From assembly GCA_003116975.1 (NCBI GenBank), contig BGKB01000044.1:12940-76939 (forward strand): 64,000 bases of DNA, given 5' to 3'. Of this stretch, positions 39,352 to 48,789 are shown piece after piece. The number at the start of each line of letters is the position of its first letter. Position 1 is the stretch's first letter. This stretch comes from Aurantiochytrium sp. KH105. Lineage: Eukaryota > Sar > Bigyra > Thraustochytrida > Thraustochytriidae. The position numbers and the translations under genes are program-made. The notes beneath the pieces are model-generated. The model searched no databases. It was not told where the DNA came from and saw only the letters and a program-made list of their open reading frames with translations.

Positions 39352-40833
39352 ATGGTGGGCGTGGACATGACCCGGGCAGCCCTGCGCGAGTCGTGCGAGA
39401 AGAACAAGCTATACAGGACGCCTAGACTTAACGACAAACTCTACCTGCACTACAAGGGCTGGAAACGCATCGAAAACCTCGACGAGTACACGGGCCTCAA
39501 GGTGCTCTGGCTCGAGGGCAACGGTCTGCTTAAGATCGAGGGACTCGAGCACCAAAAGGAGCTGCGCACACTTTACCTGCACGAAAATGTTCTAGAAAAA
39601 ATTGAGAATCTCGAAAACCAGGCGAACCTCGACACGCTCAATTTGGCACAGAACTTTATCGAAAAGATCGAGAACCTCGAGCACATGAAGGAGCTCAAGA
39701 CCCTTCTCTTGCCGCAGAATCGGCTCAAGGAGCTCGCCAACATCGAGCACGTGACCAAACTTCCGGAACTTTCTTGCCTGGACATTCAAAAGAACAAGAT
39801 CGAGGATCCTGCCATCCTCGACGTTCTTGAGCGCTGCGAAAAGCTCTCCGTGCTCTACTTGCAAGGGAATCCATGCGTCAAGAAGATCAGGTTCTACCGA
39901 AAGACCACCATTGCACGTCTCAAATCGCTCAAGTATCTCGATGACCGGCCCGTTTTCCCAGAGGAGCGCTTGCGCGCAGAGGCGTGGTGCCGTGGACTTG
40001 CTGAGGGTAGCGTCGAGGCCGCTCGTGCATGTGAAAAGGCCGAGCTTGATCGACAGCGCAAAGAGAAGCAGGAAAAAGAGGAGGCTAACTTTCGTGCCTT
40101 TGAGAAGATGATGCTCGATGGCAAGCGCATTCGCGCCGAGCGTGAGGCCGCGGCCAAGGCTGCGGCAGCGGCAGCGGCATCAGCACCGGGAGCCGAGACC
40201 GAGGCTGTACCTGTTGCCGCGGCTCCCGTGGCGCCTCCTGTGGCCCCGCCAGTGGAGTCCACGTCCGCAGCTAATGCCACTGCTACCCCAACTGATGCAT
40301 CGATGGATCACGAAAGTGCACCTGCGATGGCAATGGCTGCCCCACCTGTGCCACCTCTTCTTTCTGACGATGCCACAAATACCGCGCAAGTTCCTGCACA
40401 GGCGTCTCCGGTGCTTGTAAACCCATACTCAGGCGAGAAGGTTATCAAGCGGCCAGAAAACCCCGCAAGCAAAGCATTTCGCGAGGACAAGCTCCGCCGT
40501 GCCCAAGCTCGCGCGGATAACCTTGATGCGGCGGAAACGCAAGCAAATTCCTCGCACGACGAGCCTGCGTCAGAGCAGACGGTCACTTCGTCTTCTTCTG
40601 ATGATAAAAAGGAGCAAGACTCAATCACGACTGCAAAAATGGCAGATGGTCCTGCTTTGCAGGCTGACAAGGTCGATGGTGCTGAAGAAGAAGAAGAGGC
40701 CAAGGAAGAAGGCGAAAATGCGGCAAGCCCACTTCCTGCGCCGACGCAGACAGTTCCAGCAAACAAGCTCACGCAAAACTCAAGCGAAGAGGATTCGCGA
40801 CGCGAGGAAGCTGCCTTTGATGAACTGGACTAA
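39352..40833 (+). CDS. DNAAF1: Dynein axonemal assembly factor 1 (LRRC50/ODA7-like)
   Basis: 493 residues, intronless. The start [19 protein letters not shown], followed by [18 protein letters not shown], matches the diagnostic opening of DNAAF1. About six SDS22-type LRRs follow (residues 25-170, repeats of the form LxxLxLxxNxIxKIENLE), then the LRR cap with [31 protein letters not shown]. The remainder is a Glu/Arg-rich helical stretch and an Ala/Pro/Glu-rich tail of low complexity. The protein acts in the cytoplasm to preassemble outer and inner dynein arms, so the organism very likely makes motile flagella. The Met at 39352 is in the context ACGATGG and precedes the conserved block by five residues. 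Confidence 0.96.
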   Translation: MVGVDMTRAALRESCEKNKLYRTPRLNDKLYLHYKGWKRIENLDEYTGLKVLWLEGNGLLKIEGLEHQKELRTLYLHENVLEKIENLENQANLDTLNLAQNFIEKIENLEHMKELKTLLLPQNRLKELANIEHVTKLPELSCLDIQKNKIEDPAILDVLERCEKLSVLYLQGNPCVKKIRFYRKTTIARLKSLKYLDDRPVFPEERLRAEAWCRGLAEGSVEAARACEKAELDRQRKEKQEKEEANFRAFEKMMLDGKRIRAEREAAAKAAAAAAASAPGAETEAVPVAAAPVAPPVAPPVESTSAANATATPTDASMDHESAPAMAMAAPPVPPLLSDDATNTAQVPAQASPVLVNPYSGEKVIKRPENPASKAFREDKLRRAQARADNLDAAETQANSSHDEPASEQTVTSSSSDDKKEQDSITTAKMADGPALQADKVDGAEEEEEAKEEGENAASPLPAPTQTVPANKLTQNSSEEDSRREEAAFDELD

Positions 40834-40974
40834 GTTACGTGAATGTGGAAAGAAAGAAAAAAGGTGATCCATTTTTTTGGTTCTTGATTCGCATTTTTTT
40901 TATTCATACTTGTCTTTGTCTTTGGTCGTTGCGTCCCTCGACAAAAACAGAGGCAGCGCAACACATACCTTTGA

Positions 40975-43008
40975 CTACTTGAGACTCGTGGCAGAACCGT
41001 CGTAAATGGGCACAAAAGTGTTAAAGGCAGCCTCGCAGAACACTCCAGGGTCATTAAATCGGCGATTCCTGTTGAGCGCAGAGATTGTGCGCATCTCCTC
41101 GTCATCAAGCTGCAGAGCCACGGCCTCGAGGTTCGAAACAATGTGATCCGGATTAGAGGACTTGAAAACGGCACATGTGCCGCGCTGCAGTGCCCAGCGC
41201 AAGACGACCTGGTGTACCGTGCTGCCGTGCTTGTCTGCAATGGCCTTGACCTGCTCGTTTTGCAGAACACTATCGTCATCCGAAGCCATACCAATCTCCA
41301 CGTAACTTGCGTGGCCCAGCGGGGAAAAGGCCATAACCTTGATACCCATGGAACGCGCGTACGCGACGAGATGCTCTTGGGTGTTGAGCGGGTGAAGCTC
41401 GACCTGGAGAACGGCGGGAGGGAACTTGGCATAGGCCATCATGTCACGCAGCAATTGCACAGAGAAATTGCAAACACCAATAGCGCGCGCGCGCCCGCTC
41501 ACCACCTCAGCCTCCATGTAGCGCCACGTGCGTTCGATGGGAATGCGTGCGAGCTCCACGCGCGGGTTTTCGGCGTCTGGGTCATAGAACCATTCCGGTG
41601 GGTAGCGCTTTTCGAAAGGGACAAATTTCTGAGGAATCGGAAAGTGGATCATGTACAGATCGACGTAGTCAAGCTGAAGGTCTTTGAGCGTCTTGGTCAG
41701 CGCAGAAGGCACCTTGTCACCATGGTAGGTGTTCCAAAGTTTGGAGACCACAAAGAGATCCTCACGGGTTACAATGCCTTCGCTGATGGCCTGGCGAATG
41801 CCGTCGCCCACCTCCTTTTCGTTGCCATAGTCGCACGCACAGTCAAGGTGACGGACTCCCGCCTTGATGGCCTTGAGCACGATCTCGGCAGTCACATCCT
41901 TGGGCAGCTTCCAAAGTCCGAAACCGAGCCGTGGCATAAAGGCGCCGTTGTACAGGCGGTCAAGAACGGGCGTGCCAACGGCCTTGGCCTCGAGCTCCTT
42001 GCTGCTGGCAAAGGTGCCAGCAAGCGGGACGCGTCCCACGGATGCCAAAACACGCCGCGGTGACGAGTACGTGTTGCGCGAGTGCATCGCAACGCGATTG
42101 TCCACAATGATTGCGTCGCCCTTTCGCCACGGTACGCAGACGCGCTCGCGGTGCATAAAGTCCGCGACGGCCTCGAGCGCCTCTGATTGAATGTAGGTAC
42201 CATCGCCGTACATGACGGCCTTGGTCGGGTCGTTGCGGCTATCGACCCAGCCCTTGAAGGCGGCGACGATGGAGTTAAAGAACACCTTGGTGCCAGGGGA
42301 TCCTGGCTCGCCACGAACGCCTGGGACAATGTTGGTCACATTGCGGAGGTCTCCGTTCGGGAGCCATTCCCACTCGTGGCCCATCTCGCGCATCTTGGCC
42401 TCAGCCTCGGCCTTGTTGCTCACGAGAAAGGTATTTTTCCACGAGCGTCCGATCGCTGACGATTCGTCGTCTTCCTCTGGCATGACTCGTGCGTATTTCA
42501 CGCCGAGCTCCTCGACCTTGTGCGCGGCCTCGGGGAACTTCTGCTCGAAGAAGGACCAAACTTTGCGCGAAAGGATGAGCGGCGTCTCACCACCGCTCTC
42601 GGGCGCCACCTCGCAGTAGAACATGACATAGTCGGGGGGATTGCTCACCTGAGCCATTTCGTGGTGAAAGGGGATTGGCTCGCTCGGAGGCGACTCGTTG
42701 GCAGTAAATACATAGTCGCCAACAATGTTGCGGCGCACGGCGGCCCCGCCCACGTACGGCATATTCTCGAGATCGAGGCTCTGAACGACCTCTCCAAAGT
42801 CTTCAGGTTTCTCGATCGCAAAGCCGCGAAGCAGCACGGCTCCGTGCTGACGCGCCAGCTCACGCACCAGGTCGCGCTGCGCCGCGACGGTCTCCGCGGG
42901 TTTGCTCTTGCTCGCCTCGGACGCCGGTCCCAGCGTCAGCGGGAACACCTTGCCGTCCTCGATCTTGGCGGCATCGTTGGTCACCTCCACGAACCCGCTG
43001 CCCTCCAT
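40975..43008 (-). CDS. Bifunctional fusion: TauD/TfdA-type Fe(II)/2-oxoglutarate dioxygenase plus aldo-keto reductase
   Basis: 677 residues in one frame. Residues 1-330 are a TauD-family domain: RELARQHGAVLLRGF, Fe ligands in FHHEMAQ (His and Glu, about 115-118), distal His in DNRVAMHSRNTY (about 308) and Arg in RRVLAS for 2-oxoglutarate. Residues 345-677 are a complete aldo-keto reductase: LGFGLWKLP, the Asp and Tyr of DCACDYGNE (about 390), Lys of SKLWNT (about 420), His of YMIHFP (about 452), then VCNFS, QVELHP and AVFKSS for the NADPH site. Both catalytic sets look intact. The dioxygenase could yield a carbonyl product that the reductase converts to an alcohol, but the substrate is unknown. 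The frame runs 80 codons further up to 43248 through a CCATG repeat, which is not taken as coding. Confidence 0.93.
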   Translation of the reverse strand: MEGSGFVEVTNDAAKIEDGKVFPLTLGPASEASKSKPAETVAAQRDLVRELARQHGAVLLRGFAIEKPEDFGEVVQSLDLENMPYVGGAAVRRNIVGDYVFTANESPPSEPIPFHHEMAQVSNPPDYVMFYCEVAPESGGETPLILSRKVWSFFEQKFPEAAHKVEELGVKYARVMPEEDDESSAIGRSWKNTFLVSNKAEAEAKMREMGHEWEWLPNGDLRNVTNIVPGVRGEPGSPGTKVFFNSIVAAFKGWVDSRNDPTKAVMYGDGTYIQSEALEAVADFMHRERVCVPWRKGDAIIVDNRVAMHSRNTYSSPRRVLASVGRVPLAGTFASSKELEAKAVGTPVLDRLYNGAFMPRLGFGLWKLPKDVTAEIVLKAIKAGVRHLDCACDYGNEKEVGDGIRQAISEGIVTREDLFVVSKLWNTYHGDKVPSALTKTLKDLQLDYVDLYMIHFPIPQKFVPFEKRYPPEWFYDPDAENPRVELARIPIERTWRYMEAEVVSGRARAIGVCNFSVQLLRDMMAYAKFPPAVLQVELHPLNTQEHLVAYARSMGIKVMAFSPLGHASYVEIGMASDDDSVLQNEQVKAIADKHGSTVHQVVLRWALQRGTCAVFKSSNPDHIVSNLEAVALQLDDEEMRTISALNRNRRFNDPGVFCEAAFNTFVPIYDGSATSLK

Positions 43009-44225
43009 CCTGCTCGCGCGTCTACCCGGCCTCTTCGTCCCGGTCGGTCGGTCGGTCCGTCGGTCAAGCGAACGAGCGAGCGAGCGATCTCGATCGATGG
43101 ATCGATCGATCGATTGATTGGGGTTTGCTCCAGCCAGCACGCCGCACATCACATGATGCTGTCCTTCTCGTGCCAGGTCAAGATTATCTTCACGAGGAAG
43201 AAAAAGGTCCCCAAAATCACCATGCCATGCCATGCCATGCCATGCCATGCCATACTACGCCACGCCACCACGCCACCGCGCCACGCCATGTCATTCATCA
43301 TCGAGCCATCCATCCCTCTGTGCGCGTCTCGGCGTTTTTCGCACATCGCTGCGCAAATGCGCATCGCAAAGAAAGAAGAGCTCGCTCGACCTCCGCCCGG
43401 GCTGGCTGGCCCGGCAGGCTGGCACGATGGCGCGACCGCTCCTGTCGCCTGGCACGATGGCTGCGCTTCCTCCCTTTCCTTCCTTGCTTCCTTCCTTACT
43501 TCCTTGCTTCCTCGCTTTCTTCTCGACCCGCGACGTTCTCGCGGACACCGCCCGCAGAGGTGTGCGCGTTCTCGCCCTCGAGGCTCCCCTCTCGTCTTCG
43601 TTGTTGGCGAAGCGAGCGCGATGCAAGGCGACCAAATCCGAGTCGAAAAGGAGCGCAGACTCTGATCCAAGCTCGAGGCAACCTCGCAGGCAGCAGCAGC
43701 GGCTGCAGCGGCTGCAGGAGACGCGTGCAGCAAGCAGTCAAGGCGCAGGGCGGGTTTGGTTGGGCCTCGTCGCAATGCCCTGACGCGCGAAGACCCTGGT
43801 CAAGATGAGAAGATGCCTGCAGCAAGCGACCGAGCTTCGAAGACCTCTTCAAACTCGTACAGCGGGGCCCGGCCCGACTTCCCGCTCACGCTCCACGTCC
43901 CGCTCGGCCCGGAACCAGACCGGGACGCGGCGCCCGGCGCGGCAACGCTGCGCACGGAAAACGACTCGAGCGAAAGCGCAAGTGCGGGTTAACCTGCACT
44001 TGGCTGGAAGGCCGTCTCGCCTCGAAGGCGCTAGTAAATGAGCGCAGATCGCGATCACCGCGCCCCGGTCGCGGCTCCTTCGCGCGCGCGCGAGGCGAGG
44101 CGAGGAGCGCGGGCGGGAGGCTCGGCCGCGAGGCGCTCCGGCGCGGCGCGACGCGGCGCGACGCGCCTGCCCAGGGCCCGCCCAGCGCGCCGCAGCGGAG
44201 CTCTCGGCGCGGAGGCAGCGGCGAG
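43009..44225. other. Divergent intergenic region with CATGC repeat
   Basis: Shared 5' region of the TauD-AKR fusion (-) and XPB (+). It includes (CGGT)n near 43043-43065, (GATC)n near 43092-43117, the (CATGC)n run and CTTCC-rich sequence near 43470-43510. No gene supported. Confidence 0.55.
43221..43253. repeat. (CATGC)n pentanucleotide microsatellite
   Basis: Six tandem CATGC units plus a partial unit, followed by degenerate CACGC units. Because five is not a multiple of three and the unit lacks stops, it opens spurious frames on both strands (MAWHG repeats on minus). Confidence 0.95.
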
Positions 44226-46751
44226 ATGGGGCCCAAGCAGGCCGACCTGCTGCAGGCCGCCCTCGCGGAGGCGGAGAACGTGGCGCTGCAGGAGAACAAC
44301 TACCTGGGCGAGGACTTTGTGACAGAGGACTATGACGACAAGCTGGACAAGTCGGCGTCCGCAAAGATTGCCGACCGCGCGCGCAAAAACACGAGCGTGC
44401 TGGCCTCTGGCGTCGACTTTCGCAAAATCATGCAGCTCAAGGAGGGTCACGAATCGCGCCCCATCTGGGTCGCACCCACGGGCCAAATCTATCTCGAGGC
44501 GTCGAGCCCTTATTTTGCCCTCGCCACAGACTTTCTCGTGGCCATCGCCGAGCCCGAGTCGCGCCCAGAGCTCATTCATCACTACAAGTTGACACCGTAC
44601 TCGCTGTATGCCGCCGTCTCGGTGAATCTCGACACGGAGACCATTTTAAGGACCCTCGAACGTCTCAGCAAGGTCCCAATTCCTCCCGAAGTGGACACCT
44701 TCGTCCGCCGCTGTACCGCGTCTCATGGCAAGGCCAAGCTCGTGCTCAAGCGCAACCGTCTTTATGTGGAGAGTCCGTACCCGGAAGTGCTCAAGAAACT
44801 ACTAGAGATTCGAGCGATTCGACAGGCTCAGGATCAGTCCATCGACGCGCGTCTGCGGCGTCTCGAGGCCCGCAGAATGGGCCAAGAGGCCGAGGGTGTC
44901 GGCCCGGGTCAAAGTGCCAACAGCGTTGTCCAATCCAACGACGTGCGTCTTCTCGAGTCTGCCGCCGTCCAGGAGGATCGAGCCGCGCAGGCTACAGACT
45001 TTGAAGAGCTCGACAAATTGCTGGAGCGCCGAATCGAGAACATTGACGACATTGCCGACGACGAAGAGGAGGATGGCGGCATCGGCGCCAATGATGCAAC
45101 GGCCATGGCCACAAACGATGGCGGCGGTAGCGGCAAAAAACGATCTGCAGCCGAGGCCGGTATGAAGGATGTCAAGAGTGAACCCAGCGCCCAGCGAAAG
45201 GTTCTGAGCTTTGAAATTAGACCCGAGTACATTGAACAGGTCAAGGAGGCCGCGATGATGGCAGATTATCCACTCATGGAAGAGTACGACTTTAAGCGTG
45301 ACTCGCGCAATCCTGACCTTCCCATCAATCTCCGCGCATCAACTCGCGTGCGCGCGTACCAGGAAAAAAGTCTCGCCAAAATGTTTGGTAACGGTCGCGC
45401 GCGCTCGGGCATCATCGTTCTGCCTTGTGGTGCCGGCAAGACCCTTACGGGCATCACCGCGGCGTGCACGGTCAAGAAGAGCTGCATCATCTTTTGTATC
45501 AACTCAGTCGGCGTGGAACAGTGGATTCGCTCAATCAAAATGTTCACCACCCTCAAGGACGAGCACATTCGCCGATTCACCAGTCTCTCCAAGGACGACT
45601 TGCACGAGTCCGGCGCCACGGTGCTCGTGACAACGTACAATATGATGTCCTACAGCAAGGGGCGATCTGCGGACGGTGAGCGCGTCATGCAGCAGGTGAA
45701 AAATACCGAGTGGGGCCTCATCATCATGGATGAAGTGCACGTTGTTCCTGCGAAAATGTTTCGCATGGCGCTGCGCCACGTCAAATCCCACTGCAAGCTG
45801 GGACTCACCGCCACGCTTGTGCGCGAGGACGGTCTCATTGACGATCTCAACTTTCTCATTGGCCCCAAACTCTACGAGGCCAACTGGCAGGCCCTTACAG
45901 AGCAAGGTTTCTTGGCCAAGGTGCTGTGCGCCGAGGTATGGTGCCCCATGACACCCGAATTCTTCGAAGAATACCTCCGCCCCGATACGCCCGCCAAACG
46001 CAAGCAGCTATTGTATGTCATGAACCCCAACAAGTTCGCCATTTGCCAGATGCTGCTGCGCTACCACGTGGAAAAGAAGGACAAGGTGCTTGTCTTTTCC
46101 GACGACATTCCTGCTATTCTGCGCTATAGTACGTACTTGCGCATCCATCATCTGTACGGTGATACGACGCAGTGGGAGCGAGAGCGCTTGCTGCGCCGTT
46201 TCCGCGGTGGCAAAAACATGCTTGAAGGCGAGAAGGAAATCAATGTCCTGGTCATCTCACAGGTCGGTGACGTGGGTATTGACTTGCCGCAGGCCAATGT
46301 CATCATCCAAGTGTCCTCTCATTTTGGCTCGCGTCGTCAGGAGGCGCAGCGCCTTGGCCGTATTCTGCGGCCCAAGCCCGGCGAGGACTTCAACGTGGGC
46401 TGGAACGCATTCTTTTACACTCTCATTTCCATGGACACCTCGGAAATGTACTTTTCCAACAAGCGTCAGCAATACCTTGTCGATCAAGGCTACACGTTCA
46501 AGGTCATTCGCAACATCAAGGAGATTGCCCGTGCGAGTGGAATTCCGTACGAGGAGCTTCCGATCGAAAAGCAGCGGGAGATTCAGCGCGATTTGCGCGC
46601 CAACAAGGTGTCTGAAGCGCTCTTCGAAAAGAGTCTTGAAATCGCGAATCGCCAGGCTGCCGCGAAGAGTCGCAAGGCTGCCGCGGGCCGGATTGCGCCA
46701 ACCAACAAGCTTATGCGCAGTGTGCTGCGCAAGACGGGGCGCCTCAAGTAG
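44226..46751 (+). CDS. ERCC3: TFIIH core ATPase/helicase XPB (ERCC3, Ssl2)
   Basis: 841 residues, intronless. It is the 3'-5' DNA translocase of TFIIH that opens promoters and acts in nucleotide-excision repair. The N-terminal half has the XPB-specific region (VAPTGQIYLEASSPYF, LTPYSLYAAVS) and a DRD-like stretch, then an acidic linker. The helicase core carries Walker A LPCGAGKT (about 399-406), the DEVH box IMDEVHVVP (about 500) and the RED motif VREDG, which distinguishes XPB from other SF2 enzymes. Helicase domain 2 has SQVGDVGIDLPQA and EAQRLGRILRP (motif VI). A thumb-like segment precedes it. The length and order match eukaryotic XPB. The start at 44226 opens with MGPKQADLLQAAL. Confidence 0.98.
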   Translation: MGPKQADLLQAALAEAENVALQENNYLGEDFVTEDYDDKLDKSASAKIADRARKNTSVLASGVDFRKIMQLKEGHESRPIWVAPTGQIYLEASSPYFALATDFLVAIAEPESRPELIHHYKLTPYSLYAAVSVNLDTETILRTLERLSKVPIPPEVDTFVRRCTASHGKAKLVLKRNRLYVESPYPEVLKKLLEIRAIRQAQDQSIDARLRRLEARRMGQEAEGVGPGQSANSVVQSNDVRLLESAAVQEDRAAQATDFEELDKLLERRIENIDDIADDEEEDGGIGANDATAMATNDGGGSGKKRSAAEAGMKDVKSEPSAQRKVLSFEIRPEYIEQVKEAAMMADYPLMEEYDFKRDSRNPDLPINLRASTRVRAYQEKSLAKMFGNGRARSGIIVLPCGAGKTLTGITAACTVKKSCIIFCINSVGVEQWIRSIKMFTTLKDEHIRRFTSLSKDDLHESGATVLVTTYNMMSYSKGRSADGERVMQQVKNTEWGLIIMDEVHVVPAKMFRMALRHVKSHCKLGLTATLVREDGLIDDLNFLIGPKLYEANWQALTEQGFLAKVLCAEVWCPMTPEFFEEYLRPDTPAKRKQLLYVMNPNKFAICQMLLRYHVEKKDKVLVFSDDIPAILRYSTYLRIHHLYGDTTQWERERLLRRFRGGKNMLEGEKEINVLVISQVGDVGIDLPQANVIIQVSSHFGSRRQEAQRLGRILRPKPGEDFNVGWNAFFYTLISMDTSEMYFSNKRQQYLVDQGYTFKVIRNIKEIARASGIPYEELPIEKQREIQRDLRANKVSEALFEKSLEIANRQAAAKSRKAAAGRIAPTNKLMRSVLRKTGRLK

Positions 46752-47233
46752 TCAGATCCTTTTTTCCTACCCTTTTGCCATGTGCCAGCGGTTTCTGCAT
46801 TGCGCGCGTGGCGTCAGCAAGCTTTTGTATGCAGCTATCTAAAAAGCCAAATACACTTGTATTTTTGTATTGATCGACTGACTGACTGACTGACTGACTG
46901 ACTGACACACCGTCTTTGACCCATTTCATTTTTCCAATTTCTTGTCACCGAAACTCTTCGGAATCGTTTCCCTTTCGCAATCTATGCCTTTCAGGAATTG
47001 CGCACAGAAAAGACTCTTGGGTTCTTTGCCGCGTGCATTCGTAGCTAAACACTGAATGGAAATTGACGAAACAGAAAGCCATTGATGATTGGTCCAAAAT
47101 GTCTCTGTGTGTGTCTGTCTGTTTGGCAAAAAAATAACATTGCCCTACCTCACCATACCCAACCTTACTCCCACCTTCCCCTAGTGACCCCCCTGATAAC
47201 ACTTGAGCAAGTACATTTCCTGGCTACGTCCCG
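46752..47233. other. Convergent intergenic region
   Basis: 3' ends of XPB (+) and the SET gene (-). Contains the tetranucleotide run at 46876-46906. No gene seen. Confidence 0.6.
46876..46906. repeat. (GACT)n microsatellite
   Basis: Uninterrupted GACT units, about 7.7 copies. Confidence 0.95.
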
Positions 47234-48358
47234 CTAGTGTGTGGCTCCAACGTTCGCCGGATCATCTCTGACGCTGCAGCCGCAGTCAACCTTACACTTG
47301 AAACCATAGTTCCAAGAAAGAAACTTTTGCAGCTGATCCTGATTGAGACCTCGCGACCCCGCATAATGGAAGGTGAGCTCGTCTCCGGAGGCATGGTCTC
47401 TGCGTGGTACGAGATAAGCCATGGCGCCGTCAAAGCTAAGATCAACACTTGGGTCGCAAGAGTGATTGGCAAAGCTAAGCGTAGGATACAGCGCCGACGT
47501 TTCGGGCGAGCGCAGCGAATTTACATGCAAGACGGACATGCATTGCATGTAAAGTGCTTTGGCCCCGCCAAAGTCGTGGTCTTCCGGCTCAGCACTCCAT
47601 AGAGGAGAAAGATCCAGAGGAATCCTAGCGCGCGCGCATACAGCCTCCAAAGTTGTGCGTGCCTTTTCCCAGTCTGCCTCCCATGCCGTCTCTGCTCCCT
47701 TGCCAAGCTCAGGACGCATGAGTGCATACATTAACGTCGCACTATTTCCAATCTCCATGACCCACTCCTCTACGATGCAGCGCAGCAAGATGGACTGTGC
47801 AATCACTGGGAACCGATTGGGTTCCGTTCCGCCGAGCACGCCAGCCCTTGCATTCTCATCATGCAACACTCTCAGCGCATTGTGCAGCGTTTGTTCTAAA
47901 TGAGTGACTTGCGAGTTGGTCCCATTGCAATAGACACACTGCAGGCGCGTGTCTTTTGCAAAGCACGAGGGGCAAACTTCGGCGCGCACGTCGGCGCGAG
48001 CATCAGCATGAAAGGTGCGTCGCTTTTTCCCTTTGTTCTTGTTTTTGCTGTTGGCCCCAGCTTTCCGAGGGCGATGCGTGAACACCTGCGGCTTGTTCTC
48101 CTCACTCTCCCCAGCCACATCTGCGGCCAGCCTCGGGGTCCACCGAGGCGCTCTCCGTGCAGCCTGCGCCAGCAAGTCTGGCGAGACGGGTGCCGCTCCG
48201 AGCGGCGGCAACGGGCCGATGGGGGCGCCTTTCTTGAACGGAATTTGCACGAAAAGCCCACGGCCGCCCCCCACCTTGGCCACCCCCTTGATCGTGAGCA
48301 CGCTCGGGCACGCCAGCTGCGACAAGAGCTCCAGCGAGAGGCCCTGGACGCCACTCAT
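47234..48358 (-). CDS. SET-domain protein, SMYD/SET5-like
   Basis: 374 residues from the Met at 48358. It opens with a first SET strand region (VAKVGGGRGLFVQIPFKKG, the usual 'GRGLfA' block). A cysteine-containing insert (CPSCFAKD ... CVYCNG) sits where MYND-type or similar zinc binding interrupts the SET fold. The main SET core is ALYPTLSFANHSCDPSV (NHSC near residue 299) and GDELTFHYAG, with a post-SET-like CKVDCGCS at the end. A split SET with N-terminal strand, cysteine insert and C-terminal core is the SMYD/SET5 pattern, implying protein lysine methylation. The substrate is unknown. A longer frame to 48889 lies upstream but is Arg-rich and overlaps the divergent WAPL-like gene. Confidence 0.86.
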   Translation of the reverse strand: MSGVQGLSLELLSQLACPSVLTIKGVAKVGGGRGLFVQIPFKKGAPIGPLPPLGAAPVSPDLLAQAARRAPRWTPRLAADVAGESEENKPQVFTHRPRKAGANSKNKNKGKKRRTFHADARADVRAEVCPSCFAKDTRLQCVYCNGTNSQVTHLEQTLHNALRVLHDENARAGVLGGTEPNRFPVIAQSILLRCIVEEWVMEIGNSATLMYALMRPELGKGAETAWEADWEKARTTLEAVCARARIPLDLSPLWSAEPEDHDFGGAKALYMQCMSVLHVNSLRSPETSALYPTLSFANHSCDPSVDLSFDGAMAYLVPRRDHASGDELTFHYAGSRGLNQDQLQKFLSWNYGFKCKVDCGCSVRDDPANVGATH

Positions 48359-48369
48359 GGTATCGTGCC

Positions 48370-48402
<33 letters not shown>

Positions 48403-48789
48403 GCTGCTGCTGCCTTCGACGCAAGCTCACGGGCGCCTTTCCCGCCGCGTCCCCGCCTCGCGCCGCTCTCCGTCTCCGCCGCCGCGCGCTCGCTGCTCGC
48501 GTCGCTTTCCCGTCGCTGGCCGCTCTGCGATCTCGCTTTGCTCTCGCAAGCCGAGTCGAGTCGAGTCGCGCCTCGCAGGAAAGCGAGAAAAGGAGACGAG
48601 GAGACTCGCCTCTCCTAGGGGGAGAAGAGGGGAAAGCAGGGGAGCGGAAAAAGACGGAGGGACCCGCGAGCAGAGCAGAGCAGAGCCCGAACTGGAGGGT
48701 ATAACCACCGCGGCGCGACCCCGGCGCAGCCCGCGGCGGCGCAGCGCGGCGCGACGAGCGGCGCGGCGCGGGAGCAGGCGCGGGCCACG
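48359..48789. promoter_or_regulatory. Divergent promoter region of SET and WAPL-like genes
   Basis: 431 bp between start codons, with CCG-type runs near 48365-48400 and a duplicated cgagtcgagtcg near 48550. No factor site identified. Confidence 0.45.

Noticed and set aside
43009-43248. 80-codon N-terminal extension of the TauD-AKR fusion
   Set aside because: Encoded by the CATGC microsatellite and other tandem repeats; the TauD domain begins after the Met at 43008.
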